A stretch of DNA of 64,000 nucleotides from HRBIN30 sp964534275 (GTDB lineage: Bacteria; Desulfobacterota; Binatia; HRBIN30). The translations under genes and the position numbers were made by a program. The stretch is from contig CAZHQG010000005.1 of assembly GCA_964534275.1 (NCBI GenBank), positions 62,001-126,000 of the forward strand, read 5' to 3'. Below the pieces are notes generated by a model, which made no database searches, was not told the DNA's origin, and was given only the letters and a program-made list of their open reading frames with translations. Below, piece by piece: positions 36,901 through 45,475 of this stretch (its first letter is position 1; every line of letters starts with the position of its first letter).

Positions 36901-37783
36901 CGAAGTAACCGTAAGCAATGGCTCCTGCTTTCTTGTTCCGAGCCAAAATTCCGTCTTTGGCGTCGACATTGCCAGGCACCGCAAAGAACGGTGCAGATGT
37001 CAATGCTGCAACCACAGCGGAAGTGCTCGACAGGTCGAGAACGGGATGCGTAAAACCGCGTCCCTTGTCAGGCACGAATGGCATTAAACCACGCCCACCC
37101 CACAGCAAGACATCGAAGATGGGTAGCGCTTGGGGGTTGCCGCTTTGGTTCCAAACCTCTGTCTTGATGAACAGGGTGCGCTGATTCTTGCACGCCTTAT
37201 ACGTGGTGCGCACCCGCATCTTTGGATTCGAACGGGTAGAACAAAAATCCGTGGGGGACGTGCAGCTCCCAAGCATGATTCCGTAGACGGTAATCGCGGC
37301 GCAGTCGGGATCCGTCGGACACCAGGGATTCGACGCCTCCACCGTTGCGCAAGGATTGTTTCCGGCCGGTAGGCCCCAAGCGGCCTCATCGCCTTTGCGG
37401 AACAAGAACACATTGGCGAGGCTCAGTCCGCCGGTGTTGAAGCCTTGAGGAAACTGATCGTTGTGCTTGCCCTTGATTCCCAGGTCGATCAACGTGCCAC
37501 CAGTTTGCACTGCGTTCGACGAGGTGAGGTCCACCGTGGCGCTGCCACTCACCGCAGGAATTGTTTCCGTGTCGATGTTGTCGATGATGGCAACCAACTT
37601 GCCGTTGGTCAGGTACCAGTCTCCAATTCCGCCAGCCGCGTCCGTCCCCCCGAACAACAGCGCGTTGGCTGTTGCCGTCGTGACTTGTTCGGCTTTGCAA
37701 GCCCCGCAAGCACCGCGCGCTTCCCGTATTGTGCCGACCGTACAAGCTGTCACGAGCACCGCTGCAGCTAGCCAGATACGCAT
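33917..37783 (-). CDS. Very large exported PHP-domain (CehA/McbA-like) protein with Cys-rich insertions
   Basis: A 1288-residue exported protein with an AAGGAGGGGAG ribosome binding site. The leader MRIWLAAAVLVTACTVG could be type I or a short lipoprotein signal (VTAC). Residues about 30-500 are beta-rich. About 520-600 hold a Cys-rich repeat block (QACTNDSDCGSGNTC, NADSDCDPGYLC); similar units recur near 800 and 870 (SCTSDADCTGGGRC). From about 670 a PHP metallophosphoesterase-type domain starts with SADFHIHSARSLDSS and continues with VMVSTDHDINTDY, giving the expected His and Asp metal ligands. The C-terminus has EPKSWLARLLGWVG and a charged Pro-rich tail. CehA-type hydrolases act on carbamate or phosphate esters; the substrate here is unknown. 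The disulfide-rich repeats imply an oxidising extracytoplasmic location. Confidence 0.75.
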   Translation of the reverse strand: MRIWLAAAVLVTACTVGTIREARGACGACKAEQVTTATANALLFGGTDAAGGIGDWYLTNGKLVAIIDNIDTETIPAVSGSATVDLTSSNAVQTGGTLIDLGIKGKHNDQFPQGFNTGGLSLANVFLFRKGDEAAWGLPAGNNPCATVEASNPWCPTDPDCAAITVYGIMLGSCTSPTDFCSTRSNPKMRVRTTYKACKNQRTLFIKTEVWNQSGNPQALPIFDVLLWGGRGLMPFVPDKGRGFTHPVLDLSSTSAVVAALTSAPFFAVPGNVDAKDGILARNKKAGAIAYGYFADGGTDDSNGPNPGGTQTVISPAFNMQSLQGGFLSAATLPTLTSPLLPNNASRIFERRIVVSELRNDPAAVIGDQRNPESILLSSPLALGTVSGGFQPSSPVEGTITFIRVGGPSFASVGPQWALLNNAPISAVRTKSKFSKILLPEGDYKAHVVVPGQDDFFTSQFTVTAGMNTVIPPIALTKPGKLKIEVRDADTNTGIPAKVSLSPSPNMKREFATYTFDTRNGMCSNNLSQACTNDSDCGSGNTCFRTCTNQVPVACGSGCPAGFVCASDGRCRKHACNADSDCDPGYLCRANTSDGEAGVPGTQPGGGQLHVIHTDAKGKAVVDIKPGTYTATISRGPEYTITQVASVTVTSGAVTDLGVQTIKRVVDTTGYMSADFHIHSARSLDSSAPLEARVRSFAAEGLEVMVSTDHDINTDYSPIIKKLKMQPFIASIVGTEVTTSVPNPPYLANAWGHINAWPSIFDPNLRRSGSVEDESVSANVIYDRLRAQSNFQCIGGSKNGLPCSSNGNCPGGACLDVGEQVVQLNHPRAGLGGVVNIGMFDNIGFNPPGAIGTCQMYPVRCSTNSCAGGTNDGKSCTSDADCTGGGRCGCNSGGIPGAANGCNAFLLDLNIVPQSTLCLSPGCGSGFENPNGTRNIDFDVMEIDNGGSRAGFDDLKLVRRDWLSLLNQGVEVGKQGQRHPVWGTGVSDSHRLVVELPGYSRTYVGAGDFPPSGVIDIKAFNNEVLDGNMSISSGPYISFTADSGGPPVPMGSTLGPSVTSVHLHIQVQAAPWVPVEEVRIIKNGCVIACYNSTTTPAVAPNPSNPFEQTNANVVRFNATISDSVSGDSYYIVEASQNLPLTGKPPVDPVMNLVAKDALPWAMSNPIFVDGDGDNDYTGISLSPGAGEPTCPALPPSCSAGAATVGLYAPSVMVAENGSAEPKSWLARLLGWVGVGKAVAESDGAPRVMDDQERVRQREEEAQRGEGEHLPWNRIIFPTPPPTANPPQQ

Positions 37784-37974
37784 GGTGTCTCCCCTCCTTG
37801 TCGAGAAAAAATCCGAACGTTGGCGTGAACCGACGAACACTCTGTTTGTCCTCCATTTGTCCGCGGAATGTCAAGTTGGGTTTGGCGAGGCCGGGATAAG
37901 AGCGGGGAGACAGTCATGCGGCTTGGGCCGGATGCTCGTTGGCGGGCAGCCTGGGTCCTGCTAGCAAGCGGCGC

Positions 37975-38886
37975 GTGGCGGAAATCGCAAAGAGCGACGA
38001 GAAAGAAGCGACCTACCGCTCGGGGTTTGTGGCGTTAGTGGGGCGCCCCAACGTTGGCAAGTCGACGCTACTGAATCAGCTCCTCGGACAGAAAATTGCG
38101 ATCGTCACCCCAAAGCCACAGACCACGCGAGGTCGCATTCGCGGGGTGTTGACGACTCCGCAGGCGCAACTCGTGTTCGTCGATACGCCCGGTTTGCACG
38201 AGGCCAAGACCCTGATCAATCGCCGCATGGTCCAAGTAGCGGAAGAGGCGATGGAAGAAGCAGACGTGATCCTGTGGGTCGTGGACGCTGCTGAGGGGGT
38301 CACCTCGGAGGACCAAACAATCGCCGAAAAACTCAAGCGCTTTGCACCGAGACTTTGTGTTGCCTTGAACAAAATCGATTGCCTCAAGCCAAACGCCATG
38401 CTCCCCATCTTGGCCCAGCTCGACCAGTTGCTGCCCGGGGTGGATGTCGTGCCGATTAGCGCCTTGGAAGGGGCGAATTTTCCCGAGCTGTTGCGGGTGC
38501 TCACGAGCAAATTGCCGGAAGGCCCGCGGTTGTACGATCCCGAAACCCTGACCGACCAAACCGAGCGGGCCTTGGTGCAGGAAATCATTCGGGAAAAGGT
38601 GCTGTTGCAGACACGCCAGGAAGTTCCTTATGCCGTCGCGGTAACGGTGGATCGCTTCGAAGAAAAAGAGAATGTAACCGTGATTCATGCGACGATTCAC
38701 GTCGAGCGGGAGTCGCAAAAGCCCATCGTGATTGGCAAGGGTGGCCGCCGCATCAAAGCCATCGGCCAGGCAGCTCGTGAAGAGATCGAACAGCTCCTGG
38801 GCAAGAAGGTTTATTTGGAGCTGTTTGTGCGCGTGCAAGAGGACTGGACCAAGGACCTCCGCCGCCTGCGGGAGTTCGGCTTGTAG
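37975..38886 (+). CDS. era: GTPase Era
   Basis: A 303-residue Era that binds the 3' end of 16S rRNA during 30S maturation. G1 is GRPNVGKSTLLNQLLGQK, G2 lies in KPQTTRGRIRG, G3 is DTPGLHE and G4 NKID; the KH domain has VIGKGGRRIKAIGQAAR. The GTG at 37975 is the preferred start; TTG at 37939 would add 12 residues, and neither has a good ribosome binding site. It diverges from the PHP gene. Confidence 0.95.
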   Translation: MAEIAKSDEKEATYRSGFVALVGRPNVGKSTLLNQLLGQKIAIVTPKPQTTRGRIRGVLTTPQAQLVFVDTPGLHEAKTLINRRMVQVAEEAMEEADVILWVVDAAEGVTSEDQTIAEKLKRFAPRLCVALNKIDCLKPNAMLPILAQLDQLLPGVDVVPISALEGANFPELLRVLTSKLPEGPRLYDPETLTDQTERALVQEIIREKVLLQTRQEVPYAVAVTVDRFEEKENVTVIHATIHVERESQKPIVIGKGGRRIKAIGQAAREEIEQLLGKKVYLELFVRVQEDWTKDLRRLREFGL

Positions 38887-38896
38887 GGCGCGCCGT

Positions 38897-40543
38897 TTAC
38901 GTTGCCGAGATCCCAGTGGTTGGTGTTTCTCGTGCACCCTGCTGCAGTCGTTTTGCTGCCAGGAGGCGCAACTTCGCTTTTTCGATCTTCCCACTCGCCG
39001 TGCGCGGAACCTCTTCGGCTTCGATGAACAAGACGTGCCGCGGCACTTTGTAACTTGCGAGCCGTTGCCGGCAAAACTCCAGGAGGTCATCATCCGAAGC
39101 CGACGCGCCGTTGCGCAAGACTACAAACGCAGCCACGTTTTCACCGCGTACCGGGTGGGGAACACCAACCACGTGCGCGGCTGCCACTGCGGGGTGTTGT
39201 GCGAGCAGTTCTTCCACCTCGGCGGCGGAGACGTTTACGCCGGCTGTCTTGATGACATCTTTGAGGCGACCCACGAAGTGCAACCGGCCATCGTGGTCGA
39301 GGAATCCTAAATCGCCCGTGTGGAAGAACCCTTCGGGGTCGAATGTTTCCGAGCGTGGAACTTTGTAATAGCCTTCCATCAGGGTGACCCCACGCACGCA
39401 AATCTCGCCCGTGGCCTCGGGGGGGAGCTCCGTGCCGGCCTCCGGATCCACAATGCGCACCTCGGTGCCAGGAAGCGGGTGACCACACGAGCTCGTACGC
39501 ACTTCCGGGGGGTCGTCCCAACGGGCGCAAGCTACACACGTCGCCGTTTCGCTGAGCCCGTACATACCGACAGCAAAATGAGGAGTGGCCAGGAAGCGTT
39601 CGGCCAACGGGTGGATGGACCCCTTTCGCAAGGCAATTTTTTCCCGCGAGAAATCGGGATGCTCCAATAACGGGCCGGCTTGATGCCAACCGGCCATGAT
39701 GGTGCACCGTTCCGTTTCCAACAGCCGCAAAGTCGAAGCTGGTTCCACGCGCTCTTGCAGGACCACACGCCCGCCGCCGCTCCATGTGGCAAGCAAGCCC
39801 AAGACGAAGCCTCCGGTCCAAAACAGCGGCATGTGTCCCCACCACGTGTCGCTGGCATCGATTCCCAACGCTTGGGCGATGCGGCTGGCGGAAATGACGA
39901 GCGACTCGTGGGCGTGCACGACCGCCTTCGGTTGCGCCGTTGTGCCGGAGGTAAAGAAAATCGCAGCACGATCTGCAGGAGTGACCCGGTCCGTTAACGC
40001 CTCCACGTGAGAGGACAGCTCAGGCGCGCTGGCGGGGATGGTTGGCGGAGCGCTGTCTTCCGGCTCGAAAAAGAGCAGGTGCCGTAAAGTTGGCACGCTG
40101 GGCGAGAAAAGAGGTGTAGCCGCGCTGATGCCGGCGACGTCTGGCGCCACCGCCGCGAGGTCAGCAGCGTAGTTGCGTTGGCGAAAGGTGCGCATCCCGA
40201 TCAATAGTTCCACGTCGGCATGTCGAAGCGCAAAGGCGAGCTCCGCTGGTTTCCACAGCGTCGATAGCGGCACGACCACAGCCCCAAGCCGCCATGCGCC
40301 AAACGCCCACGCCACCCACTCTGGCCGATTCGTGCACAGCAAGCCCACGTGCGTACCCTTGGTCACTCCCTTCGTGGCTAGCGCCGTAGCGGCAGCGTCG
40401 ACCAATGCCCGCAGCTCCAGTCCGGAAAGCCGCACGGTGACCTTCCCAAGGGGCGCAAACGCCAGCATCTCCCGGCTTCCGAACTGTTCGCAAGCCGCCG
40501 AAAAGAGTTGCGGTAAGGTTGCGCTGACCATCTCCATGGGCAT
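38897..40543 (-). CDS. AMP-forming acyl-CoA ligase
   Basis: A 548-residue ANL-family ligase that activates a carboxylic acid with ATP and CoA. The P-loop is IFFTSGTTAQPKAVVHAHE, the adenylate motif FFHTGDLGFLDHDGRLHFVGR, and the catalytic Lys is in PRTASGKIEKAKLR. Substrate is unknown; the family spans medium-chain and aromatic acids. It starts 11 bp after the end of the CoA-transferase upstream, and with the second ligase makes a ligase-transferase-ligase unit. ATG at 40543 is the first of three close starts. Confidence 0.88.
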   Translation of the reverse strand: MPMEMVSATLPQLFSAACEQFGSREMLAFAPLGKVTVRLSGLELRALVDAAATALATKGVTKGTHVGLLCTNRPEWVAWAFGAWRLGAVVVPLSTLWKPAELAFALRHADVELLIGMRTFRQRNYAADLAAVAPDVAGISAATPLFSPSVPTLRHLLFFEPEDSAPPTIPASAPELSSHVEALTDRVTPADRAAIFFTSGTTAQPKAVVHAHESLVISASRIAQALGIDASDTWWGHMPLFWTGGFVLGLLATWSGGGRVVLQERVEPASTLRLLETERCTIMAGWHQAGPLLEHPDFSREKIALRKGSIHPLAERFLATPHFAVGMYGLSETATCVACARWDDPPEVRTSSCGHPLPGTEVRIVDPEAGTELPPEATGEICVRGVTLMEGYYKVPRSETFDPEGFFHTGDLGFLDHDGRLHFVGRLKDVIKTAGVNVSAAEVEELLAQHPAVAAAHVVGVPHPVRGENVAAFVVLRNGASASDDDLLEFCRQRLASYKVPRHVLFIEAEEVPRTASGKIEKAKLRLLAAKRLQQGARETPTTGISAT

Positions 40544-40554
40544 CGAATGCCTGC

Positions 40555-41754
40555 TCACTCGCAAACACCAGCGGCCCGCAGGGCTGCAATGTCGGCGTCC
40601 GTCTTGCCCAACAGCCGCAGACATTCCTCGGTGTGTTGGCCAAGCTCGGGAGGCGGGATCCGCAGAGAGCCAGGGGTTTCGCTCATGTGGAACACGACAT
40701 TCATCGTTCGAAAGGGGCCTAGGCGGGGATGTTCCCACTCGGCCACAGAGCCCAACACCTTGAGTTGCTCGAGCTCGAATAACTCCTTGAGAGAGTTCAC
40801 TTTGCAGGCCGGGACATCATGTTCCTGGCACAGCGCGATCCAGTGCGCGCACGTGTTCGTGAGGAAGATTTCTTGCAAGGTAGAGACCACGAGCTCTCGG
40901 TTCTGGCACCGAGCGGTGTTCGTGGCAAACCGGGGATCTTCGAGAAGGTCTGCGCGACCGAGCGCCACGCACAGCCGCTTGAAAAAGGCGTTGGTGAGGC
41001 ATGCGAGAATAAAGTAGCCGTCTTTTGCGGCAAACGCTTGATAGGGCACGAGGTCAGGGTGGCCGTTGCCAAATTTTGGGTAGTCGTAGCCGGTGTTGAG
41101 GTAAGCTGTGGAGATGTCCGCGAGGAGCGAGATCACTGCATCCAACATGGTAAGGTCGATCCGCTGCCCCACGCCCGTTTTTTCGCGGTGGAACAAGGCC
41201 AGGGCGATGGCGTACGCACAGTAAATTCCCGAGGAAATGTCAGCGACCGGACCAGCGGCCTTTGCCGGAGGACCATCGGGAAACCCCGTGAGGCCCATCA
41301 TGCCTCCCGTTGCCTGGAGGATCAGGTCCATCCCGGGTTGTTGGGCCATGGGTCCCCGGCTGCCAAAGGCGGTGATCGACGCGTAAATGAGCCGCGGGTT
41401 GAGGGCCCGTAAATCCTCGTAGCCGAGACCTAACCGCTCCATGACGCCCGGCCGAAAGTTCTCGACCACCACGTCTGCTTGCTGCACCATTTCACGCGCC
41501 AACCGTGCTCCTTCGGGGTGTTTGATGTCGATCGCGACCGAACGCTTGTTGCGGTTGAGGCCCCAAAAGTTGTAGCTGCCGATCCGCGGGTCGGCCCCAC
41601 GGGCGTAACGAATGCTGTCGCCGCGCCCCGGCTTCTCGATCTTCCAAACGTCGGCGCCCATGTCGCCGAGTAGCGTTGTGCACCACGGGCCGGCGGCTTG
41701 ATGGCTGAAGTCGATGACCCGAATTCCGTGGAGTGGGCCGTGTTGTTTCTTCAT
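40555..41754 (-). CDS. CaiB/BaiF family III CoA-transferase
   Basis: A 399-residue family III CoA-transferase with the start IRVIDFSHQAAGPWCTTLLG, GLNRNKRSVAIDIKHPEG, and the catalytic Asp in PVADISSGIYCAYAIALALF followed by REKTGVGQRIDLT. AGGAGGT precedes the ATG at 41754. It lies between two acyl-CoA ligases on the same strand, so it probably transfers CoA among the same set of acids. Confidence 0.9.
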   Translation of the reverse strand: MKKQHGPLHGIRVIDFSHQAAGPWCTTLLGDMGADVWKIEKPGRGDSIRYARGADPRIGSYNFWGLNRNKRSVAIDIKHPEGARLAREMVQQADVVVENFRPGVMERLGLGYEDLRALNPRLIYASITAFGSRGPMAQQPGMDLILQATGGMMGLTGFPDGPPAKAAGPVADISSGIYCAYAIALALFHREKTGVGQRIDLTMLDAVISLLADISTAYLNTGYDYPKFGNGHPDLVPYQAFAAKDGYFILACLTNAFFKRLCVALGRADLLEDPRFATNTARCQNRELVVSTLQEIFLTNTCAHWIALCQEHDVPACKVNSLKELFELEQLKVLGSVAEWEHPRLGPFRTMNVVFHMSETPGSLRIPPPELGQHTEECLRLLGKTDADIAALRAAGVCE

Positions 41755-41773
41755 GTCGGTAACCTCCTGAACT

Positions 41774-43303
41774 TCAACTCGATTCCCGTGGCGAGACAAA
41801 GCGGGCCCGCAACGCTGCCAAGTCGACCTTGTTCATCGCGTTGCGAGGCAAAACATCGACGAACTCGATGCGCCGCGGTTTTTTAAAGCCAGCGAGATGT
41901 TGCGCCGCGAAGGCGACAAGGTCGTCCGCATTCGGAGAGGTTCCAGGGGAGGGAACAACCACTGCGGTAACTTGCTCTCCCCACTTTGGATGGGGAGTGC
42001 CCAGCACCGCTACATCCGCCACTGCCGGATGTCGACGGAGAACTTCTTCGACTTCTGCCGGCGACACGTTTTCTCCCCCGGTGATAATGATGTTTTTCAC
42101 GCGGCCAGTGATATACAGAAAGCCCGCCTCATCCATGCGGCCGAGATCACCGGTGTGGAGCCAGCCCTCACGCAGGGCTTGTCGCGTGGCCGCCGCGTCC
42201 CGCCAGTATCCTTGCATCGTTGTCGGGCCGCCCACCACGATTTCCCCCTCTTCCCCTGGTGCTGCCCATGAACCGTCGTCCTTGCGGACACGTACGACGA
42301 CGTGCGGGTTGGCCCGGCCCACTGTGCCCGGATGCTCGAATACGGCACTGCCGCGGGCCATGGCGACTCCGTTGGTAGCCTCTGATTGCCCGTATGCCTC
42401 GATGATTTCGGATCGCGGGAAAATTTCGCGCAGCGCTTCTTTTGCACTCATCGGGGTAAATGCGCCACCAACCGATACCTTGCGTACGCGCTCGCGCACT
42501 GCTGGCGGTACGCTGCCCTGGCGAGTGACATCGAAGACCATCCCCCCAATGAGCGTGAGATCGGTAATTCCGTACCGTTCGACGGCCCAGAACAACGCGT
42601 CAACGTCGAAGCGCGGAAACAACAGCACGGTCGCCCCAAACAAAATCCGGCACAACACGTGAGATACAAACACGGGCGTGTGACTGAGAGCACTCAGCGC
42701 AGCTCCTACCTCGGTTCCGTTGTCACCGCGCGCGGCCGAGCACGCCAACGCAGACCAGAATAGATTTTCATGGGTCAGCATGACCGCCTTCGGTTTTCCC
42801 GTGGTTCCCGACGTGCCTGCAAGAACGGCAAGCCCCCGCGCCACGCTCCTTCGCGACTTGGACGCATCCCTACCAGGGTGGGACACCACTCGTACGGTTC
42901 CTTCAGGCGTTGGCGGGCACTCGAGTACCGCAAGGGGACGTCCTCGCCAGACCGGTTCGAGAGGCGCGACCGACTCCGGATCCAGGAGAAGAGCGTGCGG
43001 TTCGAGATGGTCGAGTGCGCGCGCGATTTCTTCGTTGCTCGCGCGTGCCGCCAAAGGGGCTGCAGTTGCTCCGATGGCCCAGGCCGCATAGTGGCTAGCG
43101 ACCGCCAAGGGAGAGTTCGGAACCCGAAACGCGATGCGCTGACCCGTCGTGCATCCGGCGGCGACCAGCTCCGTGGCAAGCGCTTCCACCCACGCCGCGA
43201 GTCCGCCATACGACCACAGCCGGTCTTGGAACAACAGACCTCGCTGGTCGCCAGTGCGCGCTGCTTGCAGGCGTAAAAAGCGGACGTCGGTGGGAAGCAG
43301 CAT
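41774..43303 (-). CDS. AMP-forming acyl-CoA ligase
   Basis: A 509-residue ANL ligase. The P-loop is LAGTSGTTGKPKAVMLTHEN, the adenylate motif WLHTGDLGRMDEAGFLYITGR, then NIIITGGENVSPAEVEEVL and a C-terminal RNAMNKVDLAALR carrying the candidate catalytic Lys. ATG at 43303 is chosen since the family fold starts directly after it; ATG 43339 is also possible. It is the first gene of the ligase-transferase-ligase unit and diverges from the antiporter gene. Confidence 0.88.
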   Translation of the reverse strand: MLLPTDVRFLRLQAARTGDQRGLLFQDRLWSYGGLAAWVEALATELVAAGCTTGQRIAFRVPNSPLAVASHYAAWAIGATAAPLAARASNEEIARALDHLEPHALLLDPESVAPLEPVWRGRPLAVLECPPTPEGTVRVVSHPGRDASKSRRSVARGLAVLAGTSGTTGKPKAVMLTHENLFWSALACSAARGDNGTEVGAALSALSHTPVFVSHVLCRILFGATVLLFPRFDVDALFWAVERYGITDLTLIGGMVFDVTRQGSVPPAVRERVRKVSVGGAFTPMSAKEALREIFPRSEIIEAYGQSEATNGVAMARGSAVFEHPGTVGRANPHVVVRVRKDDGSWAAPGEEGEIVVGGPTTMQGYWRDAAATRQALREGWLHTGDLGRMDEAGFLYITGRVKNIIITGGENVSPAEVEEVLRRHPAVADVAVLGTPHPKWGEQVTAVVVPSPGTSPNADDLVAFAAQHLAGFKKPRRIEFVDVLPRNAMNKVDLAALRARFVSPRESS

Positions 43304-43623
43304 AGGCCAGCTACGCCGTTTCGCTCCGCTGCCGTGCATGGCGCCAGCAACTAACGTTTGTTCGCTCGAGCTGTCAAGCGAGGCCGAAAGCCAGTGGAAG
43401 GTCGCCGCGTATCTGCGCGGCGTTTCCCTCGAGTTGAGCGGTGCCAGGTCCCTGGGCCCTACCGACTCCAGGATCAACATGGAGCTAGGTGGTTCGAGGG
43501 CGAACGGGTTGCTGGCGAGGAGTCTCGCGTGAGGAAGGTCAGCTGGCGTTCCCTCGCGTGCCGCCTGGTGGCGTGATAACTCCTGCGCCTGTCGCCTCAT
43601 TACGTGGGGAGGAGCGTGCAGAA
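43304..43623. other. 320-bp divergent intergenic region
   Basis: This lies between the divergently transcribed acyl-CoA ligase and antiporter genes. It should hold both promoters, but no strong -35/-10 pair is visible. No RNA gene or repeat was found. Confidence 0.4.
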
Positions 43624-45444
43624 GTGAGTGAACAGTCGGAAGGGAAGACGCAAATTGTGGAGCTGCCGGCACGGTGGTTTCTCGCTGGATGTGTCGTGGC
43701 GGCAATCCTGGTCTCGGTTCTAGGTGCGCTTCGCCCGCTGCCGGTGTGGTTGTTGGGCGTAGAAATGCTGCTCACGGTCCTCGCGCTGTTTGTGTTTGGC
43801 TCGATTCGTTACCGGTTGGACAAGAACGCGTTGACCTATGGTGCGGCGCTCGTGGTGGTGGCTACCTTTTGGTGGGTTTGGTGGCCTCACGCAGAAATGC
43901 GCGAAGTCGTTGCGCGCGAAGGTTGGATGCCTTTACTCCGGGTTGTCGCGTTTCACCTCTTCACGCTGGAGGGGCTCGACCGGCTTGTTCACGCCGATAC
44001 CATGCTTTTTCTGCTTGGTCTCACACTCTTCGTGTCGGTTGTTTCGCAAACGCGGCTGTTGGAAAGCATCAGCTTTCGGTTGCTGCGAACGAACCGGGGC
44101 GCCGTAGTGCCCACGGTCCTTGCCATCACGGCGCTCGTGTCGTTTGCCTCTGGGATCTTGGACGGAGTGTCCATGATCGGCCTGACCCTGCGGATCTTGG
44201 TGATCATTCTCTTTTTGGCCGACGCAAAGCTTGCCGACGTGCGCTATGCAGTCATGGTATCGACCGTGGTCACTACGGTGTGCGGGATGTGGCTCGCTTA
44301 CGGAGAGCCTCCCAACCTGATCATGAAGGCAAACCTTCGTCCGCACCTCGATGACGCGTTCTTCCTCGCTTATTGCGCGCCCTTGGCTGTGGCAAGTTAC
44401 TTCGTGGTTGCCTGCAGTCTGTGGCGCCGTTTTCGTGGCAGCCGTGTCGCATGGAGACAGTTGGATCTTCTCGATCAGTACGCGGCGGACGTCCGCTTTC
44501 TCCAAGCAGAGCGCCATGGTGAGGTGTGGACGCCCATCGAGTTCCTAGAAACGCGGGCGGCGTTGGTGGGAGAGCGGTTGCCTTCGTTGGTGGAGCGACT
44601 CCACCACGGCACTCCGCTTGGTGTCGCGCTTGTACAAGAAAATGTCCCGGAACGGGTCCGCCGCGAACTGCTGGGTGCCTACGTGCACGAAGAGTTGGCC
44701 GAAGCTTTGGACGAGCATTATCGCCTTGCAGTTGCAGGCGATTCCGCTGCAGCCCGCCAAGCAGAGGCTCCGGTGCGTGCCATTTTGCGGCGCATCAAAC
44801 GCCGCCGAGTCTTTGCTCAGCGAGTGGGGCTTTTCGCATTCGTTCCCTTCATAGTGCTTCTGGTGGCTCACGCCATCGATCACCACGTTCGGCTATTTTA
44901 TGCGTCGTTTGCGGGTTTCCTCGTGGCCCTGGCTGGAATTTGGTCGCTTCCGCGCATGCGCCGGCTGGCACTCTTGGAGGCTTGGCACGAGTACCGAGAA
45001 TATCTGTTTCTCCTTCCGCTGTTTCTTTCGATCACGCTCATGCAAGTGGCGAGCTTTTTTGACCGCTTAGAGACAGCGCTGCGGACCGGAATCGCACATT
45101 GGGGCGAAGCGCATATGGCCTGGTTGCAGTTCGCCACTGCTACGGTGTTGTCAGCCCTTCTGGACAACAACGTCGTCGCCGATTTTGCCGCCCGCGCGTT
45201 GCACGATCTCGATCCCCACCTGATTCATTTTTTTTCCATGGCACAAATCGCTGGTTACGCGCTGGGCGGGTGCTGGACCCACATTGGTTGTGCCCAATCG
45301 GTGGTCGCGTACGCTTTTTTGCTGAAAGACGTGGACTCCACATTCACCCCCATGCAGTGGATCCGGGCTATGACTGGGATTTTACTCAGCCTGTTCGTGA
45401 TGCTGACGGTTGCCATCTACTTGCGTGCATTGATGCTGCCGTAG
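43624..45444 (+). CDS. Putative Na+/H+ antiporter of the ion-transporter (NhaD/ArsB-like) superfamily
   Basis: A 606-residue protein with about ten membrane spans. Segments such as ITALVSFASGILDGVSMIGL, GEPPNLIMKANL and SALLDNNVVADFAARAL resemble the NhaD/arsenite-pump ion-transporter superfamily. A soluble insertion of about 150 residues (roughly 250-410, helical and charged) lies in the middle. It should exchange Na+ and H+ or move an anion. The GTG at 43624 is preferred for its GGGGAGGAG site. Confidence 0.7.
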   Translation: MSEQSEGKTQIVELPARWFLAGCVVAAILVSVLGALRPLPVWLLGVEMLLTVLALFVFGSIRYRLDKNALTYGAALVVVATFWWVWWPHAEMREVVAREGWMPLLRVVAFHLFTLEGLDRLVHADTMLFLLGLTLFVSVVSQTRLLESISFRLLRTNRGAVVPTVLAITALVSFASGILDGVSMIGLTLRILVIILFLADAKLADVRYAVMVSTVVTTVCGMWLAYGEPPNLIMKANLRPHLDDAFFLAYCAPLAVASYFVVACSLWRRFRGSRVAWRQLDLLDQYAADVRFLQAERHGEVWTPIEFLETRAALVGERLPSLVERLHHGTPLGVALVQENVPERVRRELLGAYVHEELAEALDEHYRLAVAGDSAAARQAEAPVRAILRRIKRRRVFAQRVGLFAFVPFIVLLVAHAIDHHVRLFYASFAGFLVALAGIWSLPRMRRLALLEAWHEYREYLFLLPLFLSITLMQVASFFDRLETALRTGIAHWGEAHMAWLQFATATVLSALLDNNVVADFAARALHDLDPHLIHFFSMAQIAGYALGGCWTHIGCAQSVVAYAFLLKDVDSTFTPMQWIRAMTGILLSLFVMLTVAIYLRALMLP

Positions 45445-45475
45445 CAGCCGCAGCCGTCGGAGTTGCATCTCCCGC

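Noticed and set aside
37869..37874. Minus-strand TTGACA before the PHP gene
   Set aside because: No acceptable -10 at 16-19 bp spacing.
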